From Monosporascus cannonballus (taxonomy: Eukaryota > Ascomycota > Sordariomycetes > Xylariales), in the NCBI GenBank assembly GCA_004154925.1, contig QJNS01000038.1, positions 342,229 through 406,228 on the forward strand: a stretch of 64,000 nt of DNA, read 5' to 3'. Of this stretch, positions 46,054 to 57,343 are shown piece after piece; positions within the stretch are counted from its first letter, which is position 1, and each line of letters opens with the position of its first letter. Under the pieces are notes generated by a model. It had not been told where the DNA came from. It saw nothing but the letters and a program-made list of their open reading frames with translations, and ran no database searches. The position numbers and the translations under genes were made by a program.

Positions 46054-48253
46054 TTACGTCGGATGCGCTCTGAACTCCCCAACCGGGTGCGACGAAAGTG
46101 GTCTCGGTAGGATGTCGCCCTCCGTCGTGACCAGGTTGAAATCATCCTGAGCGCTACTATAGCCATCATCTTTATGAGCCAGCAGCCCGGCCTCCTCCTC
46201 GTCCGAATCGCTGCTTCCGCCGCGCTCGCTCGAGGAGGACCCGGACTGGGCCTGCTGATAGTCATCCTTGTTCTGCACGTCCATCTGGGCTTCGTCGCGC
46301 ATCTTGGACAGCTTAACCCAGTTGTACGCGCCGATGGCGCCGATGGTGATAATCAGGCCGGAGATGTTGATGGGCGTGAGTTTATCATCGAACACCAACG
46401 CCGCGGCCGAGATGGTGAGCACCTCCTTGAATATACCGGCGATGGAAAGCGTGACGACGCTGCTGCGCTTCAGGAGGGCGAACTCGCTGGCCGTCATGAG
46501 GAAGGCGATGGTCCCGGGAAACAGAAGGATCAGGGGTGTTCTGATGGCGCCCCATTCGGCGCTTAGCTGGCGCAGCCCTTCCACCAGCTCTAAGAAACCC
46601 TCTACGGGAATGGCGATTAATGTGAGGGTGACGAACATGACGGGTGCGAGGAAGAAAATGCTAGAGAAGGGATTTGAAGTCGCTGGATTGCGAAGGAGGA
46701 GGATCTGTGTCAGGGCCCAACGGAAGCCGGAAAAAAAGGCGGCCGAGATGACGAGGACGAAGCCGTTCAGCTTAAACTCGACTTCCCCTGCTACCATCAT
46801 AACCACGCCAGCGGTCATAGTTGCGATGATGGCGATCAGTTTCAATGTCGGTGTCTCGAGACGGAAAACAAAAGCGAACGCTAATACGAAGGCGAGAGAG
46901 GAGGATTTGCACATAGCTGATTATAGTTAGCTTCTGCTGCCCTGCGTTCGGTGAAGTGCAAGGGGAAACGACGTACTGTAGAAAGTGAGGGTGATAAACT
47001 TCAGGGACATGTTCCCCAAACCGATATCCAACCCCGTTGCGGCACCACACGGCCCTATCCTCGTCAAGTAAAACATTTTGGTCATTACCGGTCGCTCGGG
47101 CTCTGCCTCGTGTCTCGACCGGCCGAGATCTGAGCTATGCGGCGAATTGTTTGGCCGAAAGGAGGGAACGAAATACAAAACTAGAGAGGCTAAGGAAAAT
47201 TGCACAAGCATGTGCATCGAGGTCGTAAAGAGGGGAAATGCAAAATTGAGTCTGTCCGAGTCAAACATCCACTTATTATACTGCGGAATTAAGTTTATGT
47301 CAGCCAACCGTACCAAATTTACGACAAGCAGACACGCGCGCTTGCGGCCGCCGAGTGCTAAGTAGAGGGGGTATAAGGGAGGCGAATCTATCACGTACCA
47401 GGGAGATAGAGAGGGAAAACAGATACCATAGACCGATCAAGACGGCGTTTATGGCCAAGCTCCTGACGACGTTCTGATCCGCTTCTTTCCGCTCTTCCTC
47501 GGAGAGCTTGTCCCGGGCTATCCGTTGGTCTAACCTGGTATTACGCCGCCGCTTGGACCGTTTCCTCCTCCTATCCTTTTTGGTGAGACCGGTCTCCTCA
47601 TCATCATGCAGATCCTCGTCGGACAGACTGCCATCGCTAGGGCTGTCCCTGTGTACGTCTCCATCGCGGCTCTCCTCCGATATCTTGGCTTCCCCTTCCA
47701 GCGCGGGGTTCCCCAGGCCGTTGGAAGGGCCCCGCGAAGCACGCGAGGCTGAAGGTTGGTGTTGGCCGTAGGGACTGCTGCTCCCACCTACAGTTAGGGT
47801 GCTCCGGCGCCGGCGGTGACCTCCCGGCGTGATAGGATCCATCTCGATATCTTCGGAGCGTCGACCTGGGGCAAAAGTAGACGACGACGCACCACCACCT
47901 ACATCCGCGGCCCGTTCTATCCTAAAACTGGTGGTCGCTGAAGTCGTCGACAAAGGGGCAGACAAGTCGAGTGAGGTCGCGGAATTGGGTGCTAGTACGC
48001 TATTCACGAGTTGGCTGGGTGCCTTGGTCGCGTTGGTTCTCGTCGGAATGCTTTGCGGGACAGCCAAAGAAAGCTTGCCCTGATACGGATTCCGCTGCCC
48101 CTGTTCGCTTGCTCGTCGTGATGGAGTCGGTATCGTCGGTGGTGGTGGTGGCGGTGGTGGTGGCGGTGGTGGTAGCGATGATACTGATGATGATGTGGGC
48201 GTAGACAATGATATACGGGACGACTTCTGGCTACTAGATAAAGGAGAGGGCAT
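46054..48253 (-). CDS. SLC35C2-like nucleotide-sugar/triose-phosphate translocator family membrane protein
   Basis: Exons 48253-47399, 47280-46977, 46916-46054; introns 118 and 60 bp; 673 residues. The start is ATG 48253 (MPSPLSSS); an in-frame GTG lies 12 bp upstream but is not a eukaryotic start. The first ~250 residues are disordered: a polyproline run near residue 30, Ser/Thr/Arg-rich stretches and an RRKRSKRRR basic patch. Then about ten membrane segments typical of the drug/metabolite transporter fold begin at NVVRSLAINAVLIGLWYLFS. YNKWMF is the family signature of TPT transporters, and the closing helix contains GAIGAYNWVKL. The C-terminal tail is acidic and Ser-rich. It probably transports in the Golgi or ER; substrate unknown. 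Spacing, length and motifs fit the SLC35C2/DUF250 group of fungi. Confidence 0.9.
48125..48180. repeat. GGT/GGC trinucleotide microsatellite in coding DNA
   Basis: Plus-strand GGTGGTGGTGGCGGT-type repeats encode the polyproline run of the SLC35C2-like protein on the minus strand. Likely to vary in length between strains. Confidence 0.85.
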
Positions 48254-50168
48254 ATTTTTATGCACTCCAAAGTCATTAATAAACTAACAAGGGATTGCAA
48301 GAATCATATGGGAAACCCAAGCCAAGCTTGGCCAATGCCATCACAGATATGTATGGGTATGTAAAGGGTATGGAGTTGCATTGTGGGTAAGAGGTGAGAA
48401 GGCGAGCTATTATGCTGGGCTCGATTGTCCAATGTCATTTGCTCGCCAGCAGTGACTTGCAGTTGGTTCGGTGGTTCCCCACAAGGGGCAGTCGAGCGCT
48501 AGAACGCTAGAAGCGGGACTAATATGCCCGCTAAGCCAGCCTAGCCCCGAATTGCTGCTAGCCCAGCAGGAGCACCTCCGATCTTTCCTTTTATTATACG
48601 AAGTTGACCAGGTACACAAGAGACCGGTGATACCTACTTTCATCACTAGGTAAGTCTGCAAAACCAGTCCTGCTGAGCTGTGACATTATGCAAGCTAAAT
48701 TCCAATGCTTACTCATATATGCACACAACCTCAGCTGCTACTAGATATGGGACGCGAACGGCAAGACGAGGTCATGCTCACCCAGGCGGTAAACCTTTTG
48801 GGGTCATTTAATGGTGGGACAAGACCTTCCCTAGCCGGATCTACCGGCAATAAATAGGGGTCCCGAACTCAGCACGAACATCCTCTGTAATTGAGACCAT
48901 TTTAAAAAGTCTTTGAACCCTGTGCCCGAAAATGAGGAAGTAAGAGATTAGGTAACAGATTCCAATTGCCACATGAAGCTAGATCAGTGAATTATGTAAC
49001 AACACATGGGCCCTCACATCTCTGCATAACATGCCCCGAAGGCGGCGGCGCGTGAGCCACACCCTGGGACAACAAGACCGGGTGACCCCGTCGAATAGAC
49101 GAATCGTGATATGCGGACGGCACGCGCCCGTGGATCTGGGCTCCGATTCCCGATTCCCCCGATGCACGGCGCCCCAAAATTCTGGCGGAGAAGGGGAGGG
49201 GGAGGGGGGCCGGCGGGCGTCTTGGAAAATCTGGACCACTTCCTGATTTATAACACCGCTCTTTCTCCCCAGCACCTCAGAATCTTTCTAAGACAAGATC
49301 TTGCAGATCTCTCTGCCAATGCTCGCTGCATGTCCCAGTTCCAGTCTACACGTGGGTAGAGGTAACTGCTTGGTCTCCGCCCGGGAAGCTCTCCATGGAT
49401 CAAGTAATAAGTGAGCTTTCGGCGAGTATATACCTAGCGCCTCAGCTAACCAGAGATGATGTCAAATATGTATGGAGGAACAGCAGTAGCTCTCTCTCCG
49501 GCCTGCTAGCGTAGGAGCGGTCATTGGACGCCTCGACATTGGGAGTGCCTTATTGATACCTAGCTGAAACGATTTGCGCCAAAGACATCATCGATAAGCT
49601 AGATAGATACCTTGACCTCCGTGTCTTAATGTCTATGACATACACGATGCACATCACATATGGCCTACTGCCTAACCAAATACCTAACGTGCCTGCCATG
49701 ACGCAGATCGGCGTGCAGTTTAGTATGCCAAGCGCGCACAGCTCGCTGGAGATGGGGTCAAGGTGGTGCTCTCGCGCTTATAATGCTTGATTATGACAGA
49801 GTTCAAAGTGTGTTACGGGTATCAATCACATATAAAACGTTCCGAGCGACCCTTTGCGTATATCTACCCAGTAGGTATATGCCGCTTACATTGTAGAATT
49901 GCGCTGCTATTTAGTGGATATCTGTGACAATTATGTAAGAAAAAGGTTAAGTCTTCCTTGTGTGGTTATTATGTTTCAGTGCCAGCACCTACAGAAAGTA
50001 GCACGCCGGCCCCTATGCCCTGGGAAAGCGCATACCAGTTGCCCCAAGCATATCATGCATTCCATGTACGAAACCCGCACCCTTTGATACAGTAAGCAAG
50101 CACTACCGGTAGTCATACTCGTGCCTATATAAACACCGTCTCCTACCTCCCGCCCTCGGAACATGATC
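48254..50168. other. Intergenic, no gene found
   Basis: 1.9 kb between two minus-strand genes. Open frames at 48979-49275 minus and 49031-49359 are GC-driven chance frames over a purine-rich patch (49185-49215). Nothing else supported. Confidence 0.5.
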
Positions 50169-52271
50169 TTATTTTATGAGTTGCAGATCCCCCTTCCTCT
50201 CCTTCGCGAACTCGTCCTTGTAACGGCCCCACAGCTTCTCCAGTTCCTCGATATACAGCTCGTGCAGCTTATCGATGTAGTCCTGGTCCACGCTGTTCGA
50301 CTGCTCGACCTTGATAGGCGCCCCAACGACTATGTTCAGCGGGTGGCGATAGGGCATGAGGCCGACGTCGTAGTTGAAGATGCCTCGGCCGTGCATAAAT
50401 GGTAATGTGAACTTCCACACCTTGAGCACAAACATCTGGATCTGGTGTACGAACGGATGCTCGTTGGGTGGCAGTTGGTCATAGAGCTCGTTCTCTCCGA
50501 AACATAGTACGGGGACCAGGTCGGCACCCGTCCGCACCGCGATCTTGACGAAGCCTTTCCGCCCTTTCAGGATCAGCCGCAAGTGACCGGGTTGGGCTTC
50601 GAGCGACTCCCGGGCTCCCCCGACTACGACAGTCACGCCGCGGCCCATGCCCTCGCCGTTGGAGCCCCCTCTCGTTAAGATGTTGACGATGGACTCTTTG
50701 GACACTGAACGGACGCCCATGGCTAGAATGTAGTCGCGGTAAATGGGTACTCGGAAGTTCGAGTCGAGAGTCAGAAGACTGTTCGTAATGCCCGGAAACT
50801 TCTTGGAGAAACCCAAAGCGTCCGTGGCGAAAGCTGCCCAGGCGCCATGTGATATGATACCGTGGGGATGATAACCGAATATATATTTGCGCGTCGGAGG
50901 CAGATCGCACGTTTTATGCAGCTTAGCTGGGAAATATTCTGTGAAGAGATGCCAGAAGTAGTTCCTCCGAAACCACTCCCAGCGGTATTTAAGCGATCCA
51001 TCCGTAGCAGCTCTCGAAGTTAGCACGTGGAGCAGGTATATGAGTAAAAGCGGCCAGGCGAAAGGGTTGGCGCAAAGAGCAAAGAAGAGCGATACAGTTC
51101 CAACTATGCTGAGACAATGCAAGAGTACTACAAACGTCTGCGCCCGCCGTCTAAGAGGGACATTCCAAGGCGCCCACCTGATACCGCCGGTCTTTGTGCG
51201 ACGCTTTTGAGCGCGATGGACTTCTTCTAATCCCATATCATCAAGATCAGGGTAGGACTCTTCATCGTCCTGACGGTGACGGTTCGACTCGTCGGGATCA
51301 TATCTGACCTCCCCGTCAAGTCTTCCCCCTTCGTGCTCGTCGCCGTTGCTAAGTCCCGCTTTCAGAGCAGACGCATAGCTGGCATCGTCGTGAGTTGTGC
51401 CTGAACGATCAGGGTGCCCCGCTGCATCTTCTGATGGAATTGACCCAGTAGCATCCTTGCCATCCATGTTTGTTGAGTTAACTGGTGGCTCCTTGACCAA
51501 ACCATGACGATTACCTTGTGTCGTAGTTGGTTCCTCAACTTGACGGGACGGATAGTTCTCGCGAGAATATTTTTCTCCCGCCGGGTATTGTTTCCCAGAG
51601 TCCGCCTCGTATGTGGAAATATGAGGCGCTTCCTGTGGCGGAGGTGCCGCGGCCACCTCTGCGAAGCTTTCCATATTCGGTGACCGGTTAGTTCGTAGTT
51701 CCTTTTGCTTCAATGCCCTCCGCGGCGTAATATTTCTCGTACCTCCCGTTCTAGATACGGGTGGCGGTATACCCGAAGCGGCTGCTGAGCTCGTGTCGGG
51801 AGTCACGCTCCGCGCAGCTCTCCTATTCGACTTATATGGGGGTGACGGACTCCCTGAGCCGAGACGTTGGCGATTCTCCCCCAGGCGGCGAGACGTACTA
51901 GCGTTGCCCGCAGCAGATCGGCGCCGCAGTGGCGCGTTCACACGATTAGAAGTGACGTGGCTCTCTCGAGTTGTCTATGAAGGGGTATGATGAGTACGTT
52001 TGGACAACGTTCCACTGCCGATGGTCCAGTATGAACCTACGGGACTTAGAGTTCCTGGACGACGTGCCTCTGTTTGGTCGTCCCTTCTGCGATGGCGCTC
52101 GGCTGCGGAACACTCGGTAGGTAGGTTGGTGACGTTCGATTGAGTTTTCTGCAGAGGAGTTAAGTCAGAATCATGTTTTCGTGGCCTCCGGCCCAGGTAC
52201 GGGGGTTTGGAAGCCCGACGACCGCTCGGGGACTCCGAGTCGTCGTTTGAAGCGCTCCCATTACTAGTCAT
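50169..52271 (-). CDS. DGA1: Diacylglycerol O-acyltransferase, DGAT2 family
   Basis: Exons 52271-52041 and 51974-50169. The 66-bp intron (donor GTAGGT, acceptor CATAG) is in phase 0 and removes the only in-frame stop; 678 residues. DGAT2 enzymes join acyl-CoA to diacylglycerol to make triacylglycerol at the ER and lipid droplets. Visible: a hydrophobic hairpin at about 357-395 (TFVVLLHCLSIVGTVSLF onward), YFP at 424-426, the catalytic HPHG at 446-449 in YIFGYHPHGI, GGARESL, and RKGFVKIAVRTGADLVPV with FGENE. It ends WGRYKDEFAKERKGDLQLIK. The roughly 340-residue N-terminal extension is disordered, Arg/Ser/Pro-rich then acidic; such extensions occur in filamentous fungi, but this one is long. 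The symbol follows the yeast orthologue and is by homology only. Confidence 0.93.
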
Positions 52272-53197
52272 GGTTTAAGGTCCAGCGCGCTGCAGAACGG
52301 AGAAACGGAAGCATCGAATTTTGTGAATGGCGATCTACATACATACCTTACATAAATCGTGGTTAAAGGGGCCTATGCTCTGCTAGGTGTTCCTGATGGC
52401 TTAAGCTTTACTGGCGGGAATCCGTTGAAGTTTAATACCGTACGCCAGTCGGTCGGGTTAATTCGATGTCTTCCTAATTTCCTCGGGATGTGCAACTTCG
52501 GGGATTCGAAGATCAGGTTCGCTTACTGTAGGCAGTATGCGCAGGATGTCAGTTAGAAGTAAAAGGAAAAAGAAAGGCAGTAAGGAGTGACAATTCCCGT
52601 ATATGGAGGTTTAAACGTAATAGAAGTATACTAGAAACAAAGGCGGCCAGAAGAGAATCCGGATCTGAAGGGAAGCTGTCTGGTTGGGACGTTGCAGGCT
52701 TGGTGAACTCGTAATACAACATTGTGGATCTGCGGGTTCGCGATGACGTTCATTAGAGGCAGAGCGGGCTGGGCAAATGCCGAAGTTTGTTGGAAATAGC
52801 AAGTACAGCCTGAACTTGCAAGCCAGACAGACGCTCCACCCTAGGTCCATGCTATGTAGTGCATATTAAGCGAGCCGAGGCACTTAGGTAGTTTCCGTGC
52901 CCGTAGAGCATCAGGAGATTTTGCAGTTGTTACAATACCACAGGCAGTAAGGGCATCTAATAAATCGCTCAATGTTCCGTTTCTGGCGGATTACCCACTA
53001 CTTCTGTGATATATATATGATATTAGTTGCTATGTTGGGTACTACAATTAAATATGCAGAGCCACTCCCCTGTCTAATGCATATAAGCTCCATGGATATA
53101 CATACATATAAGCTCCAAAAACCACTCTATAGATGCCACTGTGAATGCAGCTCGATGTCTAAGATGTTATACATAAAAATACAGCCAACTGGGCACA
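52272..53197. other. Intergenic, no gene found
   Basis: The region between the DGAT2 start and the PI-PLC stop; only short chance frames. Confidence 0.5.
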
Positions 53198-54658
53198 TTA
53201 TTTCTTCAACTGTAACTTCGCATTCCACCCGACAATACACCTGATAAGATCCCAATCCCCATCACCACCAACCCAATCCGTGACTACTATGCCCGTGCAT
53301 GCGTCGCCGACAGGTAAACCGACAGGACCCTTGCCCTCCTCGCCATGCCTCAAACACAAGTACTCGATGACGGCGGGGTTCGCTTTTGCCGCAATGCGTT
53401 CGGGCCAGCAATTGGCCCTGAAGAAATTGCTCGCGCTTAGAAAGTTGATGAAGAAGGGCCGTGGCGCCTCATCGTTCGCGGAAGCGGACAACGCGAAGAC
53501 AGGCTCGCCCGCGCGCTCGAGATGCTTGTGGATGAGCTCTATCTTCTTCTGAATATTGGTGCTCTGGTCAACCTCGTAGAAATCCTGAACCCGGGCAATG
53601 CCGCTTCCGAGACGGCCATCCTCACAGTTGTCAGGCCATACACTGCCGTCCAGACCCCAGCCTCGGGCCCCGAACTCCCCGTTCAGGCTCTCGTGGTTCT
53701 CATGCCGGCGGAGGAGGACAATCTTTCCTCGAACCTCCCCGAGTCTTGGAATTCTAGGTTCGGTGTACCACCGCTTCCCGTCGTAATAGCGCCCTTTGAG
53801 TATCCTGGACAGGTCCTGATCCGTTCCTTTACCTATGCCCTCCCGCTTGATACTCATGATTAGAGTTTCAGACGGGTTATCATCTAGAAAGGCGTAGATC
53901 TTCTTCAGCATATCTGCAAAATACCTTGTGCCTTTGAGCGAGACGGGGAAGGCGGCGTGGACGAGGGGAAGATCGGTCGAGCTTGAGCTGACACCGACTC
54001 TGACATCGAAGAATCGTACACCATTGTCAAGTTGCTTACGTATGCCTACTGCCTGGCATCGCACCGAAGGCAGGGCAACGTGACTTGTGGGGCTGTTGTG
54101 AGTGCCGGGCAGAGAAAGCGCCGAGAGAGGGAGTTCGTCGCGAAGTTCACCCATCCAGCTTGGTAGATGCGCAGAGCTGAAGATCGTGAGGCAGTTGCCA
54201 GCCTCAACGTAGATCGTTGTATATTCATTCGGGCCCCCGTCGAGTTTTGTCATGACGCTACTCTGCCGTGTTGCGCTTGGCACATCAATCTGATATCGAT
54301 GACCAGCCGACTCGAAGGTTAAGCGAATTACCTCCCCAGAGGGATCCGCTGTACGAATGGGCGTCGCGTGAGTCTCAAAGGGACTAATCCGAAACGAGAC
54401 ATCACTACGTTCCCTCGGCTCTCCTTGTAATTGACAATTGTGCGATACTCCGGGTGGTTTCTTTGAGCCGGTGAGCTTGTCCTTGATTTTGCCGAGCTTC
54501 CTGCCGCCGCCCGAAGTTGGGCGCCCCTCGAAGCGTTCCACGAGCTTAAGCTCCAGTGGAGTGACGGTGAGATTCCGAATCGTGAGGTCGGCCATGGACT
54601 GGGGCAAGGGCGTGTAGGCTGTAGATGAGCTTGGGAAGCAACAACCAAATAAACCCAT
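53198..54658 (-). CDS. PI-PLC X-domain phosphodiesterase
   Basis: Intronless, 486 residues from ATG 54658. The second half matches bacterial-type phosphatidylinositol-specific phospholipase C: LSLPGTHNS with catalytic His187, FFDVRVG, LVHAAF with the second catalytic His234, and the family block DNPSETLIMSIKREG. Such enzymes cleave phosphatidylinositol into diacylglycerol and inositol phosphate without calcium. The first ~150 residues form a separate beta-rich domain. The N-terminus MGLFGCCF could be N-myristoylated at Gly2 and palmitoylated at Cys6/Cys7, tethering the enzyme to a membrane. A later in-frame ATG (MADLTIRN) would lose that signal. There is no secretion signal, so it is likely intracellular. 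Confidence 0.92.
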   Translation of the reverse strand: MGLFGCCFPSSSTAYTPLPQSMADLTIRNLTVTPLELKLVERFEGRPTSGGGRKLGKIKDKLTGSKKPPGVSHNCQLQGEPRERSDVSFRISPFETHATPIRTADPSGEVIRLTFESAGHRYQIDVPSATRQSSVMTKLDGGPNEYTTIYVEAGNCLTIFSSAHLPSWMGELRDELPLSALSLPGTHNSPTSHVALPSVRCQAVGIRKQLDNGVRFFDVRVGVSSSSTDLPLVHAAFPVSLKGTRYFADMLKKIYAFLDDNPSETLIMSIKREGIGKGTDQDLSRILKGRYYDGKRWYTEPRIPRLGEVRGKIVLLRRHENHESLNGEFGARGWGLDGSVWPDNCEDGRLGSGIARVQDFYEVDQSTNIQKKIELIHKHLERAGEPVFALSASANDEAPRPFFINFLSASNFFRANCWPERIAAKANPAVIEYLCLRHGEEGKGPVGLPVGDACTGIVVTDWVGGDGDWDLIRCIVGWNAKLQLKK

Positions 54659-55287
54659 GTGGTTGGCTAGTACCGCTCCCTCTTGCAGGATGTAGATAGA
54701 GAGACCCCTTATATAAAAGACATACTCCAAACCTCACTAGCCACGCAACATCATGTGGCGGCGTTCTTGACGAGGTAAATAGTTCCCTACGATTAGGCAG
54801 ATAGAGTAAGGTCTGTTGCCTTTCTGCGTTCTAAGGCGATTATTGGTGGAATCCAGGCGACTTTGGTAAGATCTCGAGATGTTTTGGATCTTGTAGTTAG
54901 AACTCCCAGGTTTGAACTTTGAAGTGAAGTACTTGATGGTCTAATTGGAAATTTAATCAACTTATCGGACGCATATACTGGTTATGAACGGCGGACAATC
55001 AAACATAATGCATACTTGAGTAATAATGACCAGCAACAGAATCTAAGGAATGAGGACTATATTATAACAGAGGTTGAAGTAGGCAAGGACAGCAGGTAGT
55101 TGTCCCTGAATTTCATTAAAGACCCCTTGTCTTACTCATCCAGCCACAACCCACCAGCCGCAATTGTTCCCATTGGCTAAAGAAACCCTTAGCTAAATTC
55201 TTCGCGGCTTGGCTGCTGGGATGATGACTTCGAGCTGTGCTCGGGGGATGGCAACCGGGAATGATACTATCCTGAAACATCGAAGCT
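54659..55287. other. Divergent promoter region
   Basis: Shared upstream DNA of the PI-PLC gene (minus) and the 55288 gene (plus). TATATAAAAG on the PI-PLC side near 54710-54720 is a plausible TATA box. Confidence 0.5.
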
Positions 55288-56875
55288 ATGCGGCGTCAAA
55301 TAATTAGTTGCAACTTCCATAACAAATGCGTTCACGGCTGGCACAGACCATTCGCTTCTCAGGCAGCGGCGGTGACAAAATTAAGTCTTAGTGTCTCGCC
55401 CAATGCCTCCAAGGTGACGTTTATCCCATTATTTTGTTGCGCCAAAGTTGACTTTTATTTAGGACACAGTTCTAAGGAGAATTGAAACCCATATTAAGCG
55501 CCAGTCCCTGAGGGTAAGCAAGAAGTCTGACCATCATGCAGCCATTCTGGCCACCCAAGAATTCGCAACATGGCTAGAGGACCAAAGCTTCATGGGCAGT
55601 TTGCTCCACACGCTGTACGAACCCGCTTCCCAGGTGAACATATTGGCCGGGGTCACCGATGGCATCGCTTCAACTCTCCCGCTCAGTGATCCGCAGAGGG
55701 GCTTCTCATTCCTATATAGCCCAACGAGCAGTATTCTCCCGGACTTATGGGATACGAGTACATTCTCTCCAGATGTTGAACAAGAGAAGGCCGCTTCCAT
55801 TTCATTTCTGTCCAATCCCTTGGCTGGGGATACTAGGCCACTAGACGTCACTTTACCTCTCGCCAACACTGTCTTTCAGACCGGACGCCGATCAACGTTA
55901 TTTGCGAGTCGATGGCGTAGGGAGCCAGGCCAATCATTGACGCTTGATATTACGAGGCGCAAACAGGCACAAAGGTTATACCCTCAAGGGACTTCAGTGA
56001 ATCACACGTCTCCTTTCTTGCCTTTGGTGCCATTGACACCTCCTCGCAAAATCACTGCTGGTTTAGGGAATATCCTTCGACAAGTTGAGGTGGATGGCTC
56101 AGCAACCCCGGCATCGAAGGAGCTAGAAATGCTCCTACCCGAGATATTTGATATCAGATCAAAGCGACATGGGCCGTCTTCATCTGGCCCCGTGGGCGTC
56201 TGGGTATGGGTCATACCACCTCATGTCGTAGAGGCGGAAAGTCTTTCAGATCTTAAGGTCTTTCGGGCCAACTCATCTCACTCGGAAGCTGAGTTGGCTA
56301 CTGAGTCCGCGGAGGTTTTCTCCAGACTGACATCGTTCGGTTGCCGCTTACACAAAATTTGTAAGTAAGACAGTCGCTGCTAACACAATAGACATGCTAA
56401 CGTATATATAGTGTCTGGTGGCGGCGGCTGGGGGCTGAAGCAGGGGTTGCTATCGTTAGATCCCGAGACAAGCTATACTCAACCGGAACAGGACGATATC
56501 GAAATGTTCATCAAGGCCTTCCAAGAGCGTAACAGCTCCGACCCTTCCGAGGGTCTTGTCACACCAGGCTCCTACGTGCTGTTCTGCATCGAACCTTACC
56601 TAACGGAGAAGAACATGCAGAGTCGTAGAATAACGCCAACAATATCGCTTAGTGTGGCTCCTAACAAAGACGAAGGAGTGGCTCTGAGAAATGGAACAGA
56701 AGAGGTTGAGATCTGTGACGACCATTTTGGCGCGGCCTCAACGGCTGGCCTTTTCCTTCGGACGGTACCAGAAACAAACGGAGTCAGTACTGAAGAGCAC
56801 TCTGGAAAGGCACCGCAGCAATTTACTACTAAGATCAACGTACCTCGAGCTTGCCTCTCCATAGGCTTAGCATGA
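55288..56875 (+). CDS. Probable mitochondrial protein of unknown function
   Basis: Three exons: 55288-55413, 55463-56360, 56412-56875, with introns of 49 and 51 bp; 495 residues. The first intron (AAG|GTGACG ... TTTAG|GAC) joins an N-terminus MRRQIISC to WHRPFASQAAA, then the body DTVLRRIETHIKRQ and ILATQEFATWLEDQSFMG. The start is Arg/Ser-rich without acidic residues, like a mitochondrial presequence. The second intron joins HKI to LSGGGGWGLKQGLLSLDPE, a striking conserved-looking Gly-Trp block. I do not recognise a catalytic family. The fungal conservation implied by open frames through three exons is inference. Start choice rests on exon 1 being in phase; the internal ATG at 55592 would truncate it. 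Confidence 0.75.
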
Positions 56876-57343
56876 TGGGTCTAGTCCATGATTGAACAGA
56901 ATACGGTCAAAAACCGAATGACCTCTCCGAGCCGGCAAGGCGGAAGCATCATACTGTCGGATCTGAACATAACTGTAAAGTAGGTGTATAGCTTACGTTA
57001 GAACGGGATGGCAACGTCTTGACAGCTACTCCTAGAACTTTATGAGCTGGACGTTGAGATCTGCCTAATCCTACTGACATGAAGATACGTAGAGTCGATA
57101 TACGAGGTCTTAGCACAACAGGTTCCTTTAGTCCAATGTTTGACTGCAGTACCAAGCTACATTGTAACGTGCGAAGTCAAGTTTATACGCACAGTCTCTA
57201 TTCCCAAGCTGCAGGTTTCATCGTTCCACTTTTCCCATCTGCACGTCTCTCAGTCGCGCTGGTGCTTTCCTTGCTCACCTTAAATCATAAGCAATATCGA
57301 CTCACCGTCTCTCTTCATTTTCCTTACAAAACTACTCATCAAT
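56876..57343. other. Intergenic / promoter of the ALY/REF gene
   Basis: No gene found. The last 150 bp before ATG 57344 are pyrimidine-rich (CTCACCGTCTCTCTTCATTT), as in many fungal housekeeping leaders. Confidence 0.5.

Noticed and set aside
51942..52271. Separate 98-codon gene upstream of the DGAT2 frame
   Set aside because: It is in phase with the DGAT2 frame and joined by a good 66-bp intron that removes the only stop, so it is exon 1.
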